Counted from the first letter of the stretch, positions 25,544 through 33,961 are shown. The stretch is DNA of 64,000 nucleotides from Lysobacter sp. K5869 (GCF_018847975.1 NZ_CP072597.1:2519001-2583000), one strand, 5' to 3'. Numbers and translations: made by a program. The notes: generated by a model from the letters alone, not told the origin.

Positions 25544-26815
25544 ATGGAGCCATTGGATTCGATCTACCGCTGGAGCGACCGCGTGCGCGACCGCGCGCGC
25601 GTGGGCACGTTCTTCCGCTTCCTCGCCCGCCGCTTCTTCGACGACAACCTGTTCCAGGCCGCCGGCGCGCTGTCCTACACCACGGTGTTCGCGCTGGTGC
25701 CGCTGTCGATGGTGGTGTTCGGCGTGCTCTCGGCGTTCCCGATGTTCGGCGAATGGAGCGACCGGCTCAGCGACTACATCTTCTCCAACTTCGTGCCGTC
25801 CGCGGCGCGTTCGGTGGAGGCCTACCTCAAGCAGTTCTCGGCCAACGCCGGCCAGCTCACCGCCGCCGGCGTGATCGCGCTGGTGGTGTCGCTGCTGATC
25901 ACCCTCAACGGCGTGGAATCGGCGTTCAACCGGATCTGGCGCGTACACTCCGCGCGCCCGCGCATCGGCCGCTTCCTGATCTACTGGACCGTGCTGACCC
26001 TCGGCGCGCTGCTGGCCGCGGCCAGTCTGGCGATCTCGGCGCGGTTCTTCTCGATGGAAGTCTTCGCCACCCAGCCCGGCCGCTGGCTCGAAAGCCTGCT
26101 GCTGCGCGGCGCGCCGATGGCGCTGGAATGGCTGGCGTTCGCGGCGATTTATGTGGTGGTGCCGCACCGCACGGTCAAATGGCGCCACGCCGTGGCCGGC
26201 GCGTTCCTGGCGATGGTGCTGTTCGAGATCATCAAGGGCGGCATCGGCCTTTACCTCGGCAGCTTCGGTTCGTATTCCAAGATCTACGGCACCCTGGCGT
26301 TCGTGCCGATCTTCCTGCTGTGGATCTATCTGAGCTGGATCGCGGTGCTGCTGGGCGCCTCGCTGGCGTCCTCGATCGCCGCGTTCCGCTATCAGCCCGT
26401 GGCGATGCGCCTGCCGCTGGGCTTCGAGATGTACGGCCTGCTGCGCCTGCTGGCCCGCTTCGCCGAAGCGCGCAAGCGCGGGTCGGGGCTGCACATCGAC
26501 GACATCCAACAACTCGAGCCGATGCTGACCGATTCGCTGGTCCAGCAGATGCTCGAACAGCTCGGCGAGATCAGCGTGGTGCGCCGCGCCGAGAGCGGCG
26601 AATGGCTGCTCTCGCGCGATCTCGACGAACTCTCGCTGGGCGAACTGTACGAAGCCTGCAACCTGCGCATTCCCATCGCCGAGGCGATGCTGCCCTGCCG
26701 CGACGACTCGCTCGGCCAGTCGGCGGTGGCGGCGATGGACGAACTGCGCGTACCGCTGCGCGCGCTGATGAAGCGGCGCGTGTCCAGCATCCATGCCGAA
26801 GAGGAAGCCCCATGA
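25544..26815 (+). CDS. YihY/UPF0761 family inner-membrane protein
   Basis: 423 residues from ATG 25544 (MEPLDSIYRW). About six hydrophobic segments lie between residues 40 and 290, with the family-typical AAGALSYTTVFALVPL and YGTLAFVPIFLLWIYLSW. The C-terminal 130 residues are soluble and likely cytoplasmic. The family was once called RNase BN but that activity belongs to another protein, so function is unknown. The stop overlaps the next ATG (ATGA), which indicates coupling to the thioredoxin-like lipoprotein. Confidence 0.9.
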   Translation: MEPLDSIYRWSDRVRDRARVGTFFRFLARRFFDDNLFQAAGALSYTTVFALVPLSMVVFGVLSAFPMFGEWSDRLSDYIFSNFVPSAARSVEAYLKQFSANAGQLTAAGVIALVVSLLITLNGVESAFNRIWRVHSARPRIGRFLIYWTVLTLGALLAAASLAISARFFSMEVFATQPGRWLESLLLRGAPMALEWLAFAAIYVVVPHRTVKWRHAVAGAFLAMVLFEIIKGGIGLYLGSFGSYSKIYGTLAFVPIFLLWIYLSWIAVLLGASLASSIAAFRYQPVAMRLPLGFEMYGLLRLLARFAEARKRGSGLHIDDIQQLEPMLTDSLVQQMLEQLGEISVVRRAESGEWLLSRDLDELSLGELYEACNLRIPIAEAMLPCRDDSLGQSAVAAMDELRVPLRALMKRRVSSIHAEEEAP

Positions 26816-27483
26816 CGTTGCGTTCCGCCCCCATTCGCGCGCTGCCGTTGTCCGCGCTCGCGCTCGCCGCGGCGTTGTCGCTGGCCGCGTGCCAGAAGCA
26901 GCCCGCCGCGCCCGACAGCGCGACGGCCCCGCCGGCGGCGATGCCGCCCGCCGCGACCGCGCCGGCCGGCGACAAGACGCCCGAACCCGCCCCGCCGGCC
27001 GCCGCCAACGACGTTCCCGAACTGCGCATCGCCACCCTCGACGGCAAGACTTACGACTTGGCCGAGCACCGCGGCAAGTGGGTGGTGGTGAACTTCTGGG
27101 CCACCTGGTGCGCGCCGTGCATCAAGGAAATGCCGGAGCTGTCGGCGCTGGACGCGATGCGCGAGCACATCGAGGTGATCGGTCTGGCCTACGAGGAAAT
27201 CGACAAGGCCGACATGCAGGCCTTCCTCAAGAAGCATCCGGTGTCCTATCCCATCGCCGTGGTCGACGTGACCGATCCGCCCAAGTCCTTCGACACGCCC
27301 AAGGGCTTGCCGATGACGTATCTGATCGGGCCGGACGGCAAGGTCGCGGAGAAATTCCTCGGCCCGGTCGACGCGAAGAAGCTAGAGGACGCCATCGCCA
27401 AGGCGGGCGGGCCGAAGCCGGGCGAGAAGGCGGACAGCAAAGGCGCAGCGGGCAACGGCGGCGCCAGCGGCGGCAACACCTGA
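26812..27483 (+). CDS. TlpA-like thioredoxin-fold lipoprotein
   Basis: 223 residues. Lipoprotein signal with LAAC, Cys27. A Pro/Ala-rich linker reaches about 66. The thioredoxin fold has the redox pair Cys100 and Cys103 in FWATWCAPC, and the cis-Pro segment is GLPMTYLIG. It should act in the periplasm, tethered to a membrane, as a thiol-disulfide reductase of the TlpA/ResA type. The C-terminus is a Gly/Ala/Lys-rich tail of about 25 residues. It overlaps the YihY-family gene by 4 nt and is followed one base later by the acylphosphatase. Confidence 0.9.
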   Translation: MTLRSAPIRALPLSALALAAALSLAACQKQPAAPDSATAPPAAMPPAATAPAGDKTPEPAPPAAANDVPELRIATLDGKTYDLAEHRGKWVVVNFWATWCAPCIKEMPELSALDAMREHIEVIGLAYEEIDKADMQAFLKKHPVSYPIAVVDVTDPPKSFDTPKGLPMTYLIGPDGKVAEKFLGPVDAKKLEDAIAKAGGPKPGEKADSKGAAGNGGASGGNT

Positions 27484-27484
27484 C

Positions 27485-27754
27485 ATGAGCGCGGCGCGCT
27501 TCTACGTCTCCGGCAAGGTGCAGGGCGTGTGGTTCCGCGCGAGCACTCGCGAGCAAGCCGTGGGCCTGGAGTTGCGGGGGTACGCCAACAACCTGCGCGA
27601 CGGCCGGGTCGAAGTGCTGGCGGCCGGCGACGCGGCGGCGATCGAGCGCCTCGCGCAATGGCTGCGGCACGGCCCGCCGAACGCGCGGGTCGACCGGCTC
27701 GAACGCGAGCCGGCCGGCGAAGACGAGGCCGGGGACGGCTTCGTCTGCGGCTGA
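27485..27754 (+). CDS. acyP: Acylphosphatase
   Basis: 89 residues, normal for the family. The phosphate-binding loop and catalytic Arg are in GKVQGVWFRASTREQA, and the catalytic Asn in GYANNLRDGRVEV. It hydrolyses acyl phosphates such as carbamoyl or acetyl phosphate in the cytoplasm. One base separates it from the stop of the thioredoxin-like lipoprotein, so it is the third gene of that unit. A REP hairpin begins 20 nt after its stop. Confidence 0.92.
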   Translation: MSAARFYVSGKVQGVWFRASTREQAVGLELRGYANNLRDGRVEVLAAGDAAAIERLAQWLRHGPPNARVDRLEREPAGEDEAGDGFVCG

Positions 27755-27773
27755 GCGGGCGCGCCGGCGGTTA

Positions 27774-27870
27774 TGTAGGAGCGGCGCGAGCCGCGACCGC
27801 GACAACGCAACCATGCCGAAACTCGCGCGGCCGTTGCGTTGTCGCGGTCGCGGCTCGCGCCGTTCCTACA
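27774..27870. repeat. REP-type inverted repeat
   Basis: Two 38-nt arms, complementary with one mismatch, start TGTAGGAGC and end TTCCTACA around a 21-nt centre. It may also act as a terminator-like barrier after the acylphosphatase gene. Confidence 0.85.
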
Positions 27871-28018
27871 GAAAACGGCGGCGGTGAGATTGCGGCTTCG
27901 AGGAGGAGCGCTTTCGTGCGTCGCTTCGGTTGATCGCGGCTCGCGCCGCTCCTACAGAAAGCGGCGGCTGCGGGATTGCGGCTTCGAGGAGGAGCGCTTT
28001 CGTGCGTCGCTTCGGTTG
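27871..28018. repeat. Pair of 62-bp direct repeats with a REP arm between them
   Basis: Units at 27871-27932 and 27957-28018 share ATTGCGGCTTCGAGGAGG and GCTTTCGTGCGTCGCTTCGG, with few differences. Between them lies the right arm of a REP (ends CTCCTACA). Confidence 0.75.
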
Positions 28019-28113
28019 CCTAGGGCCGCCCCTAGCTCGGGCCAGCCCCGATTGGCGCGCGCCCGGCGCGGGAGTGCAATGCAGGGGTCCCCCGCGGAAA
28101 AGGAGTTCTCCCC

Positions 28114-29205
28114 GTGCTGCCGATCGACGCCTACCGCCCCGCCAACTATCCCCTCTGCCCGCCGACGCCGCCGCCGGCCGACCCGCGCGCGCCGGGGCTC
28201 AACCCGGTCAAGGCCGATGCCGGCCCGAACCAGTTCGAAATCGGCGTGCAAGGCCCGGATCCCGACCTCGCCGTCGGCGGCACCCACGACCAGCAGGAAC
28301 ACCAGCGCGACGCGCTGCTGGCGCTGGCCACGCGCGGCTTCGCCAGCTACCTGACCGGGCACACGCCGGGCACGCCGCGCTATCCCAGCGACGGCGACGT
28401 CAGCAACATCCTGCGCGACCTGCAGCCGAACCCGCCGATCGGCGAGGTCGGCCGCGAAGTGACCCGCGCCGTGTACCAGAGCGACATTCCCAACGCCACG
28501 CCGCAGGAAGCCTACGACCACTTCGTGCAGAACCCCGATCAGGTCTTCGGCGCCGGCGGCATGGAAATCCGCCCGCCGGCCCAGCGCCTGGAAGACGGCG
28601 GCCGCTACATGCTCGAAACCGGCGGCCCGCCGCCGACCTGGCTGCCGGTGGAGATCCGCCTCGACGACAGCGCCCACGCCATCACCATCAACACCCTCGA
28701 CGGCCACGTGCTGCGCGGCACCCAGACCTTCACCTTCACCGAGAACTGCAACGGCGGCACCACCCTGACCCAGGACGCCAGCTTCCAGGCCAGCACGCCG
28801 CTGGTCGGCGACATCCAAGAGCTGGCCTCGGTCTCCGGCGGCCAGCACAACGCGTGGCAGAACGCCCACCGCGAGATCTACGGCCAGTTCAACGGCGACC
28901 CGGACTACACCGGCATCGGCACCTCGGCGGTGAGCCCGGACCTGATCAAGGGTTGGGGCCAGATGCTGCTCACCATCGCCTCCGACCCGGGCAACTTCAC
29001 CGACGTGCTGATCGACAGCGGCGGCGAACTGGCCAACGAGACCATCGACCATTGGGGCGGCTGGGCCGGCGACGTCATGGACTGGGCCGGCATCCCCGGC
29101 GGCGGCGTGGTGCGCGACGTCACCGACACCATCGGCGACGGGATCAGCGCCGGCGCCGACAAGGCCGGCGACTTCATCGAGGGCGTCGTCGACTTCGTGT
29201 TCTGA
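28114..29205 (+). CDS. Unrecognised 363-residue protein, possibly with an SRPBCC/DUF1990-like domain
   Basis: 363 residues from GTG 28114 with AAAAGGAG about 8 nt upstream. No signal peptide or clear membrane segment. The N-terminal 130 residues are Pro-rich and polar. Residues about 135-235 (YDHFVQNPDQVFGAGG ... GHVLRGTQTFTFTENCNGGT) have the beta-rich look of a polyketide-cyclase/START-like fold with the GH..RGTQTF segment; this match is tentative. The C-terminal 80 residues are helical and Gly/Asp-rich, ending in repeated amphipathic segments (DTIGDGISAGADKAGDF). It is a lone gene flanked by repeats. I cannot assign a function. Confidence 0.7.
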   Translation: MLPIDAYRPANYPLCPPTPPPADPRAPGLNPVKADAGPNQFEIGVQGPDPDLAVGGTHDQQEHQRDALLALATRGFASYLTGHTPGTPRYPSDGDVSNILRDLQPNPPIGEVGREVTRAVYQSDIPNATPQEAYDHFVQNPDQVFGAGGMEIRPPAQRLEDGGRYMLETGGPPPTWLPVEIRLDDSAHAITINTLDGHVLRGTQTFTFTENCNGGTTLTQDASFQASTPLVGDIQELASVSGGQHNAWQNAHREIYGQFNGDPDYTGIGTSAVSPDLIKGWGQMLLTIASDPGNFTDVLIDSGGELANETIDHWGGWAGDVMDWAGIPGGGVVRDVTDTIGDGISAGADKAGDFIEGVVDFVF

Positions 29206-29267
29206 GTCCGTGCCCGCCGTTCGCGGCGATCCGACCAACAGATCGCCGCGAAAACCGGTCGCCACCT

Positions 29268-29427
29268 GTAGGAGCGGCGCGAGCCGCGACCAACCGAAGC
29301 GACGTACGCAAGCGCCGCTTGCCGAAGACCAGAAAATCGGTGACAGCGGCGGCCAGTGGTGCCGGGCTTCGGAAAGTTTCGTGGCATGACGTCGCTTCGG
29401 TTGGTCGCGGCTCGCGCCGCTCCTACA
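29268..29427. repeat. Composite REP element, single core, with perfect 39-bp inverted ends
   Basis: Left arm 29268-29306 and right arm 29389-29427 are exact reverse complements, starting TGTAGGAGCGGCGCGAGCC. The core (29298-29393) is the unit found twice at 15823-16013. Confidence 0.88.
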
Positions 29428-29447
29428 CAAAGCGAAGGCCCCACGAA

Positions 29448-30377
29448 CTACAACGCGCCGAGCGTTTCCATCGCGCGCCCGTTGCGCCACTCCCGCTGCG
29501 TCTGCACGTGCCCGCTGCGGTCGAGGTACTCGACGATCGAACGCACCGTCACCACCGGATAATCGCCGCCGAGCCGCGTACCGACCGGGTGATCGGTGAA
29601 CGCGACATTGGCGCTGAACAAACCGCCGAGCACGCGCTTGGAATAGGGGATATGCACGCGGTCGGCGCGGAAGCCGTCGCGTTGCGCGGCGGCGAACGCG
29701 GCGGCGCGGTCCGGCGCCGGCGTTTGCGCCAGCGCCGCGCCGACGGTTTCCAGCACCCACGCGGTCGAGTTCTGATACTCGGCGCTGCCCGGCCGCGCGA
29801 TCAGGTTGTAATGCGGCTGATGCAGCGCGCCTTGCGGCAGCGCGCGCAGCCGCTCGGCCAGGCGCCGCGCCAGTTCGGGTTCGAGCCAGACGATGCGCGC
29901 GTCCTGGTTGACCAGATCGTCGGCGAAGAAATTGACCAAGCCCTGGCTGTAGAGATGGGAACGGTCGCTGCCGCATTCGTTGAGCAGATGCACCGCGGTC
30001 CAGCGTCCGGCCGGATGATCGCGCACGACGAAGCCGACATGGCTGTAGACCAAACCCTGCGCCGACAGATCGGTGCCCACCCGCGCCACCAGCGCCAGCG
30101 GCGCGTCGCGCTGGTCGAGCGCGTCGGCCACGATCAGCGCGGTTTGCGCGGCGTCGGCGAGTTTGCGCGGGGCCAGCGGTTCGCTGCCGCATCCGGTGCC
30201 CGCACGTCCTTGTGCGGGCCATATCGCCAGCGTCGCCGCCAGCATCGCCGTCGCCATCAGCGTCCTGCCGTGCGCGAACGATGCGGCGGCCTTCGTTGCC
30301 CGGCCGCGTCCTTGCGCCGGTTCCCGCTCCCTGCCCAACGCTCCTTCCTGCGCCTTGCCCGTCGTGGCCACGCTCAT
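29448..30377 (-). CDS. DUF2145 family protein
   Basis: 309 residues from ATG 30377, one base after the stop of the upstream gene, which suggests coupling. A later ATG (MATAMLAATLAIW) would give a more standard signal peptide. After a hydrophobic segment at about 40-57, the conserved DUF2145 features appear: ALVARVGTDLSAQGLVYSHV, AVHLLNECG, GLVNFFADDLV, PHYNLIARP and YQNSTAWVLE. Probably exported. Function of the family is not known to me. It lies next to a small exported protein and opposite an HTH regulator. Confidence 0.85.
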   Translation of the reverse strand: MSVATTGKAQEGALGREREPAQGRGRATKAAASFAHGRTLMATAMLAATLAIWPAQGRAGTGCGSEPLAPRKLADAAQTALIVADALDQRDAPLALVARVGTDLSAQGLVYSHVGFVVRDHPAGRWTAVHLLNECGSDRSHLYSQGLVNFFADDLVNQDARIVWLEPELARRLAERLRALPQGALHQPHYNLIARPGSAEYQNSTAWVLETVGAALAQTPAPDRAAAFAAAQRDGFRADRVHIPYSKRVLGGLFSANVAFTDHPVGTRLGGDYPVVTVRSIVEYLDRSGHVQTQREWRNGRAMETLGAL

Positions 30378-30378
30378 C

Positions 30379-30828
30379 TCAGCTCAGCCGCCGGCTGTGC
30401 AGATGCTTGCGCGCGCGTTCGTCGGGCACGAAACAAAACACGTGGCCGGCGGCGTCGCTGATCAACCAACCGGCGCCGACCGCGGCGACGACCACCGAAG
30501 CGCCGACCGCCAATCCCAATTTGCTTGCCTGTTCGGCCGACAGCGTGACCACCAGCGAGGTGCCCACCGCGGCGGCGGACAGCGTCACCGCGACGGCCCG
30601 ACCGCTGGCCTCGACCGCGACGACGGAAAATTTCGCGCCTTGCGACAGCGCGTGAGCGGCGGCCGCCGGCACCTCGACCGAAGCGTCCAGGCTGGCCGCC
30701 GACTGCCGGCTGGCGGCGTCGGATTGCACCGCCGCGCTGGCCGGCCTCCCTGCCGGCAGCGCGATGACGGCGACTGAGGCCATCGCAAGGGGGAGCAGGC
30801 GTTCGGCAATCCTTGGCATTCGTGCCAC
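30379..30828 (-). CDS. Small exported protein paired with the DUF2145 gene
   Basis: 149 residues. Signal peptide about 1-33 (ASA end). The middle (SVEVPAAAAHALSQGAKFSV, then VVAVEASGRAVAVTLS) is beta-rich, followed by a hydrophobic segment (LGLAVGASVVVAAVGAGWLI) and a basic C-terminus. No known family recognised. It is upstream of, and probably co-translated with, the DUF2145 gene, and diverges from the XRE-like regulator across a 104-nt gap. Confidence 0.75.
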   Translation of the reverse strand: MARMPRIAERLLPLAMASVAVIALPAGRPASAAVQSDAASRQSAASLDASVEVPAAAAHALSQGAKFSVVAVEASGRAVAVTLSAAAVGTSLVVTLSAEQASKLGLAVGASVVVAAVGAGWLISDAAGHVFCFVPDERARKHLHSRRLS

Positions 30829-30912
30829 CTCGTTTCGACCTGCGGCCTAACTTCCGGGGCCGCGGCGGGGCTGGCAACGAGCATCGGCAAGGTCGCTCGG
30901 ATTTCCATCGCC

Positions 30913-30931
30913 GGTAGCGTATTTTGCTACC
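30913..30931. promoter_or_regulatory. Candidate operator at the start of the XRE-like regulator
   Basis: Perfect inverted repeat GGTAGC-N7-GCTACC ending 1 nt before the ATG at 30933. Its place in the divergent gap suggests self-control of the regulator and perhaps of the DUF2145 pair; this is inferred. Confidence 0.5.
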
Positions 30932-30932
30932 C

Positions 30933-31673
30933 ATGGCCCTCTCCATCGAACTCGTCGACGCCCTCAAGCGCTTTTTGCGCGCGCAGGACCTCACTTACCG
31001 CGACCTCGCCGCCCGGCTCAAGCTCAGCGAGGCGGCGGTCAAGCGCATGTTCTCGCGGCGGGCGATGAGCCTGGCGCGGCTGGAGGAGATCTGCGACGTC
31101 CTCGACATCGGCCTGGCCGAACTCAGCGCCGAAGCCGGCCGCGGCCGCGCGCCGATGGCCACGCTCAGCGAGGCGCAGGAGCAGGCGCTGGTCGACGAAC
31201 CCGAACTGCTGCTGGCGCTGTTTCTGACCTTGAACCGCTGGAAACAGGTCGACATGCAGGCCCACTTCAATTTCTCCGACGCGCGCTGGACCCAGCTGCT
31301 GGTGCGGCTGGACCGGCTCGGCATCATCGAGTTGATGCCCGGCAACCGCGGCCGCCCGCTGACCGCGCGCAACTTCCGTTGGCGCGCCGACGGGCCGATG
31401 GAGCGCTACTTCCGCTTGAACCTGTTGCACGACTACTTCGCCGACCCGTTCGACGGCGAGCAGGACGTGTTGCTCCTGCTCAGCGGCGCGCTGAGCCCCG
31501 CCGGCATCCGTCAGCTCAAGCAGCGGCTGGGCGAAGTGGCGCGCGAGTTCGACGCGCTGCTGGCGCGCGACGCGGCCTTGAGCGCGCAGGAGCGGGTCGG
31601 CGTGAGCCTGGTGCTGGCGCAGAAGCCGTGGCTGTTGCAGCTGTTCCACCCGTATCGGCGTTCGCAGGCCTGA
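30933..31673 (+). CDS. XRE-type helix-turn-helix regulator
   Basis: 246 residues from ATG 30933; a TTG 9 nt upstream would place the start inside the palindrome. The N-terminal HTH lies at about 17-65 (LTYRDLAARLKLSEAAVKRM, then FSRRAMSLARLEEICDVLDI). The remaining 170 residues are a helical, probably sensing or oligomerising domain with no named family; it includes NRWKQVDMQAHFNFSDARW. It is divergent from the small exported/DUF2145 pair and has a palindrome at its start. Confidence 0.85.
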   Translation: MALSIELVDALKRFLRAQDLTYRDLAARLKLSEAAVKRMFSRRAMSLARLEEICDVLDIGLAELSAEAGRGRAPMATLSEAQEQALVDEPELLLALFLTLNRWKQVDMQAHFNFSDARWTQLLVRLDRLGIIELMPGNRGRPLTARNFRWRADGPMERYFRLNLLHDYFADPFDGEQDVLLLLSGALSPAGIRQLKQRLGEVAREFDALLARDAALSAQERVGVSLVLAQKPWLLQLFHPYRRSQA

Positions 31674-31684
31674 GGTGTGCGGTG

Positions 31685-31722
31685 CGTAGGAGCGGCGTAA
31701 GCCGCGATCAACCGAAGCGACG
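31685..31722. repeat. REP half-element
   Basis: Only the left arm (CGTAGGAGCGGCG...) of the composite type is present, 45 nt before a complete hairpin. Confidence 0.6.
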
Positions 31723-31765
31723 CCCGAAAGCGATTCCCCCCGAAGCCCAAAGCCCACCCGCTTTT

Positions 31766-31862
31766 TGTAGGAGCGGCGCGAGCCGCGACCGCGACAACGC
31801 AACTACGCCGGAGCGTTCGTCGCAGTTGCGTTGTCGCGGTCGCGGCTCGCGCCGCTCCTACA
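31766..31862. repeat. REP-type inverted repeat
   Basis: Near-perfect hairpin starting TGTAGGAGC and ending GCTCCTACA, 97 nt, same class as 27774 and 36296. Confidence 0.85.
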
Positions 31863-31890
31863 GGTAGCACCCGATTTTCGAAGTGAACCG

Positions 31891-32184
31891 TCAGTCGAAC
31901 TCGGCGCTAGGCGGAACCGCCTTACGCGCGAACATCGCCTCGGGAACTTCAACGAACTCCATCCGATACGGCCCACCGAGCTCCTCGGGCTTGAGCTGCG
32001 GAAACTGCCGATAGAGCGGCGCGGTCACGCTCAGCAATTCGCCGGTGACCCGGCCGATGTCCTCGCACAAGGCGCGGAATTCGTCGTGCGGCAGCTGCGC
32101 CTGCAGTTGCAGCAGATGCCGGTCGAGGGTGGCGTTCATGCTTGCCAACAACAGGCTGGTGCGCTCGGCCTGTTCGCGGTCCAT
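31891..32184 (-). CDS. Conserved-looking small protein downstream of PPK2
   Basis: 97 residues, with GGAGG 6 nt before the ATG. Mostly helical in the first 70 residues (RTSLLLASMNATLDRHLLQL) and acidic; no motif recognised. It is the last gene of the moaB-HTH-ppk2 run, 19 nt after the PPK2 stop, so it is probably co-transcribed. Confidence 0.7.
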   Translation of the reverse strand: MDREQAERTSLLLASMNATLDRHLLQLQAQLPHDEFRALCEDIGRVTGELLSVTAPLYRQFPQLKPEELGGPYRMEFVEVPEAMFARKAVPPSAEFD

Positions 32185-32203
32185 ATCGCCTCCGGTGATG
32201 GTG

Positions 32204-32989
32204 TCAGCCCTTGCCGCCCGATTTTCCGCCGATGGGTTTCAACGCGCCGAATTTTTCCTTCGCCGGCTTGCTCTTGAGCGGCGGGAAGTCGAGCTTCGCC
32301 GGCGCGACATCGGTGTCGGGCAAGCGCGACAGCAAGTCGCGGATCAAGCTCAGCCGGCCCTGGCGCTGGTCGTTGAAATCCACCAGCGTCCACGGCGCGT
32401 GCTTGGTGTGGGTGGCGTCGAGCATCGCTTCGCGGGCGCGGGTGTAGTCGTCGTAGTGGGCGCGCGCCTGCAAGTCGATCGGCGAGAGCTTCCAGCGCTT
32501 GAGCGGGTCTTGCAAACGCTCGGCGAAACGCTCTTCCTGCTTGTCCTGATCGCAGCACAGCCAGTACTTGAACAGCACGATGCCGTCGTCGACCAACAGC
32601 TTCTCGAACACCGGCGCCTGCTTGAGGAAGGCCTTGACCTGCTCGGGCTTGGCGAAGCCCATGACCTGCTCGACGCCGGCGCGGTTGTACCAGCTGCGGT
32701 CGAACAGGACGATTTCGCCGGCCGCCGGCAGATGCGGCACGTAGCGCTGGAAATACCACTGTCCGGCCTCGCGTTCGCTCGGCTTGGACAGGGCGACGAT
32801 GTGGCATTGGCGCGGGTTGAGGTTCTCGGAGATCGAGCCGATCGCGCCGCCCTTGCCGGCGGTGTCGCGGCCTTCGAAGATCACCATCACCCGCTTGCCG
32901 CTGTGCTGCAGCCAGCGCGCCATCGCCGCCAGCTCCAGTTGCAGCGGTTCCAGTTGCGCTTCGTATTCCTTGCGCTTGAGCTTGCTCAT
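32204..32989 (-). CDS. ppk2: Polyphosphate kinase 2
   Basis: 261 residues. Walker A is in FEGRDTAGKGG near residue 39 and Walker B in VLFDRSWYNRAGVE near 94, with the lid-type segment KLSPIDLQARAHYDDYTRAR. Family length and motifs fit PPK2, which transfers phosphate between polyphosphate and nucleoside diphosphates in the cytoplasm. The nucleotide preference of this copy cannot be judged. A basic Gly/Lys tail ends the protein. It overlaps the HTH gene upstream by 4 nt (ATGA). Confidence 0.93.
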   Translation of the reverse strand: MSKLKRKEYEAQLEPLQLELAAMARWLQHSGKRVMVIFEGRDTAGKGGAIGSISENLNPRQCHIVALSKPSEREAGQWYFQRYVPHLPAAGEIVLFDRSWYNRAGVEQVMGFAKPEQVKAFLKQAPVFEKLLVDDGIVLFKYWLCCDQDKQEERFAERLQDPLKRWKLSPIDLQARAHYDDYTRAREAMLDATHTKHAPWTLVDFNDQRQGRLSLIRDLLSRLPDTDVAPAKLDFPPLKSKPAKEKFGALKPIGGKSGGKG

Positions 32990-33387
32990 CGGGCGGCCTT
33001 CTTGCGGGCGGAAGCCTTCTTCGCCGGCGCCTTGCGCGCGGCGCGCGCGGGCGCCGCGCGGCGGGTGCCGGCCATGCTCGCGGCGACTTCGAGCAGCGCG
33101 CCTTGCTGGCGGGTGTCGAGCGCGCGGTAGGCGGCGAGCAGGTCGTGTTCGCCCTGGGTGCGGGCCGGGTCGAGCGTGCTGGCGAGTTCGGCCAGCAGCG
33201 CGCCGGCGGGCACGCCGAAGGCGCGCGCCAGCGCGTCGAGCTGATCGCGGCCGGGCAGCTTCTCGCCGCGCAGCCAGGCGCTGACGGTGTTGGCGCCGGC
33301 GCGCGGGATCGCGGTGGCCAGGTCGGTCACGCTCAGGCCGCTGGCCTTGGCCAGCAGGCGCAACGTGGTGTCCAGCGACATGCGCAT
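32986..33387 (-). CDS. Small HTH protein with Ala/Lys-rich basic tail
   Basis: 133 residues from ATG 33387, whose A is shared with the TGA of moaB (TGATG); an ATG two codons later is possible. Residues about 5-68 form an XRE-like HTH (LLAKASGLSVTDLATAI, then NTVSAWLRGEKLPGRDQLD). The last 25 residues (RRAAPARAARKAPAKKASAR and on) resemble a histone-H1-like DNA-binding tail. It is coupled on both sides, to moaB and to ppk2, so it may regulate this unit or bind DNA non-specifically. The role is inferred. Confidence 0.8.
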   Translation of the reverse strand: MRMSLDTTLRLLAKASGLSVTDLATAIPRAGANTVSAWLRGEKLPGRDQLDALARAFGVPAGALLAELASTLDPARTQGEHDLLAAYRALDTRQQGALLEVAASMAGTRRAAPARAARKAPAKKASARKKAAR

Positions 33388-33905
33388 CACTCCTTGAGGC
33401 GGGGACGCAAAGTGGCGAGGTTGCACGGCCGGGTGCGCGCGTCGAGCTGCGCGCCGACGATCTTTTCCCAGGCGGTGCGGCAGGCCGAGGTCGAGCCCGG
33501 CAGGCAGAACAGGAAGGTGGCGTTGGCCAGTCCGGCGAAGGCGCGCGACTGCAAGGTCGAGGTGCCGATCTCGTCGTAGCTGATCGCGCGGAACAGTTCG
33601 CCGAAGCCCGGCATTTCCTTGTCCAGCAGCGGCAACAGCGCCTCGGGCGTGGAGTCGCGGCCGGTGAAGCCGGTGCCGCCGGTGACCAGGATGCCGTCGA
33701 CGCCGTCGTCGGCGATCCACTGCGACACCGCGGCGCGCAATTTGTAGCGGTCGTCGGGCAGCAGCTTGCGTTCGACCAAGCGGTGGCCGGCGTCGGTCAG
33801 CGACTGGATCAGGTAATCGCCGGAAGTATCGTTGGCGAGGGTGCGGCTGTCGGAAACGGTCAGCACGCACAGATTCAGGGGGATGAAATCGCGGTCGGCG
33901 GTCAT
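33387..33905 (-). CDS. moaB: Molybdenum cofactor biosynthesis protein MoaB
   Basis: 172 residues, normal for MoaB/Mog. Motifs [18 protein letters not shown] near the start and [18 protein letters not shown] form the molybdopterin-binding site. It adenylylates molybdopterin or supports that step in the cytoplasm. No other molybdenum cofactor gene is nearby. First gene of a tight run with the HTH protein, PPK2 and the 97-residue protein. Confidence 0.92.
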   Translation of the reverse strand: MTADRDFIPLNLCVLTVSDSRTLANDTSGDYLIQSLTDAGHRLVERKLLPDDRYKLRAAVSQWIADDGVDGILVTGGTGFTGRDSTPEALLPLLDKEMPGFGELFRAISYDEIGTSTLQSRAFAGLANATFLFCLPGSTSACRTAWEKIVGAQLDARTRPCNLATLRPRLKE

Positions 33906-33961
33906 GCCGCCGAGACTAGCGCAAACCGCGCCGGGCGGGGGTTAGGAAAAAGCGAAGGCGC

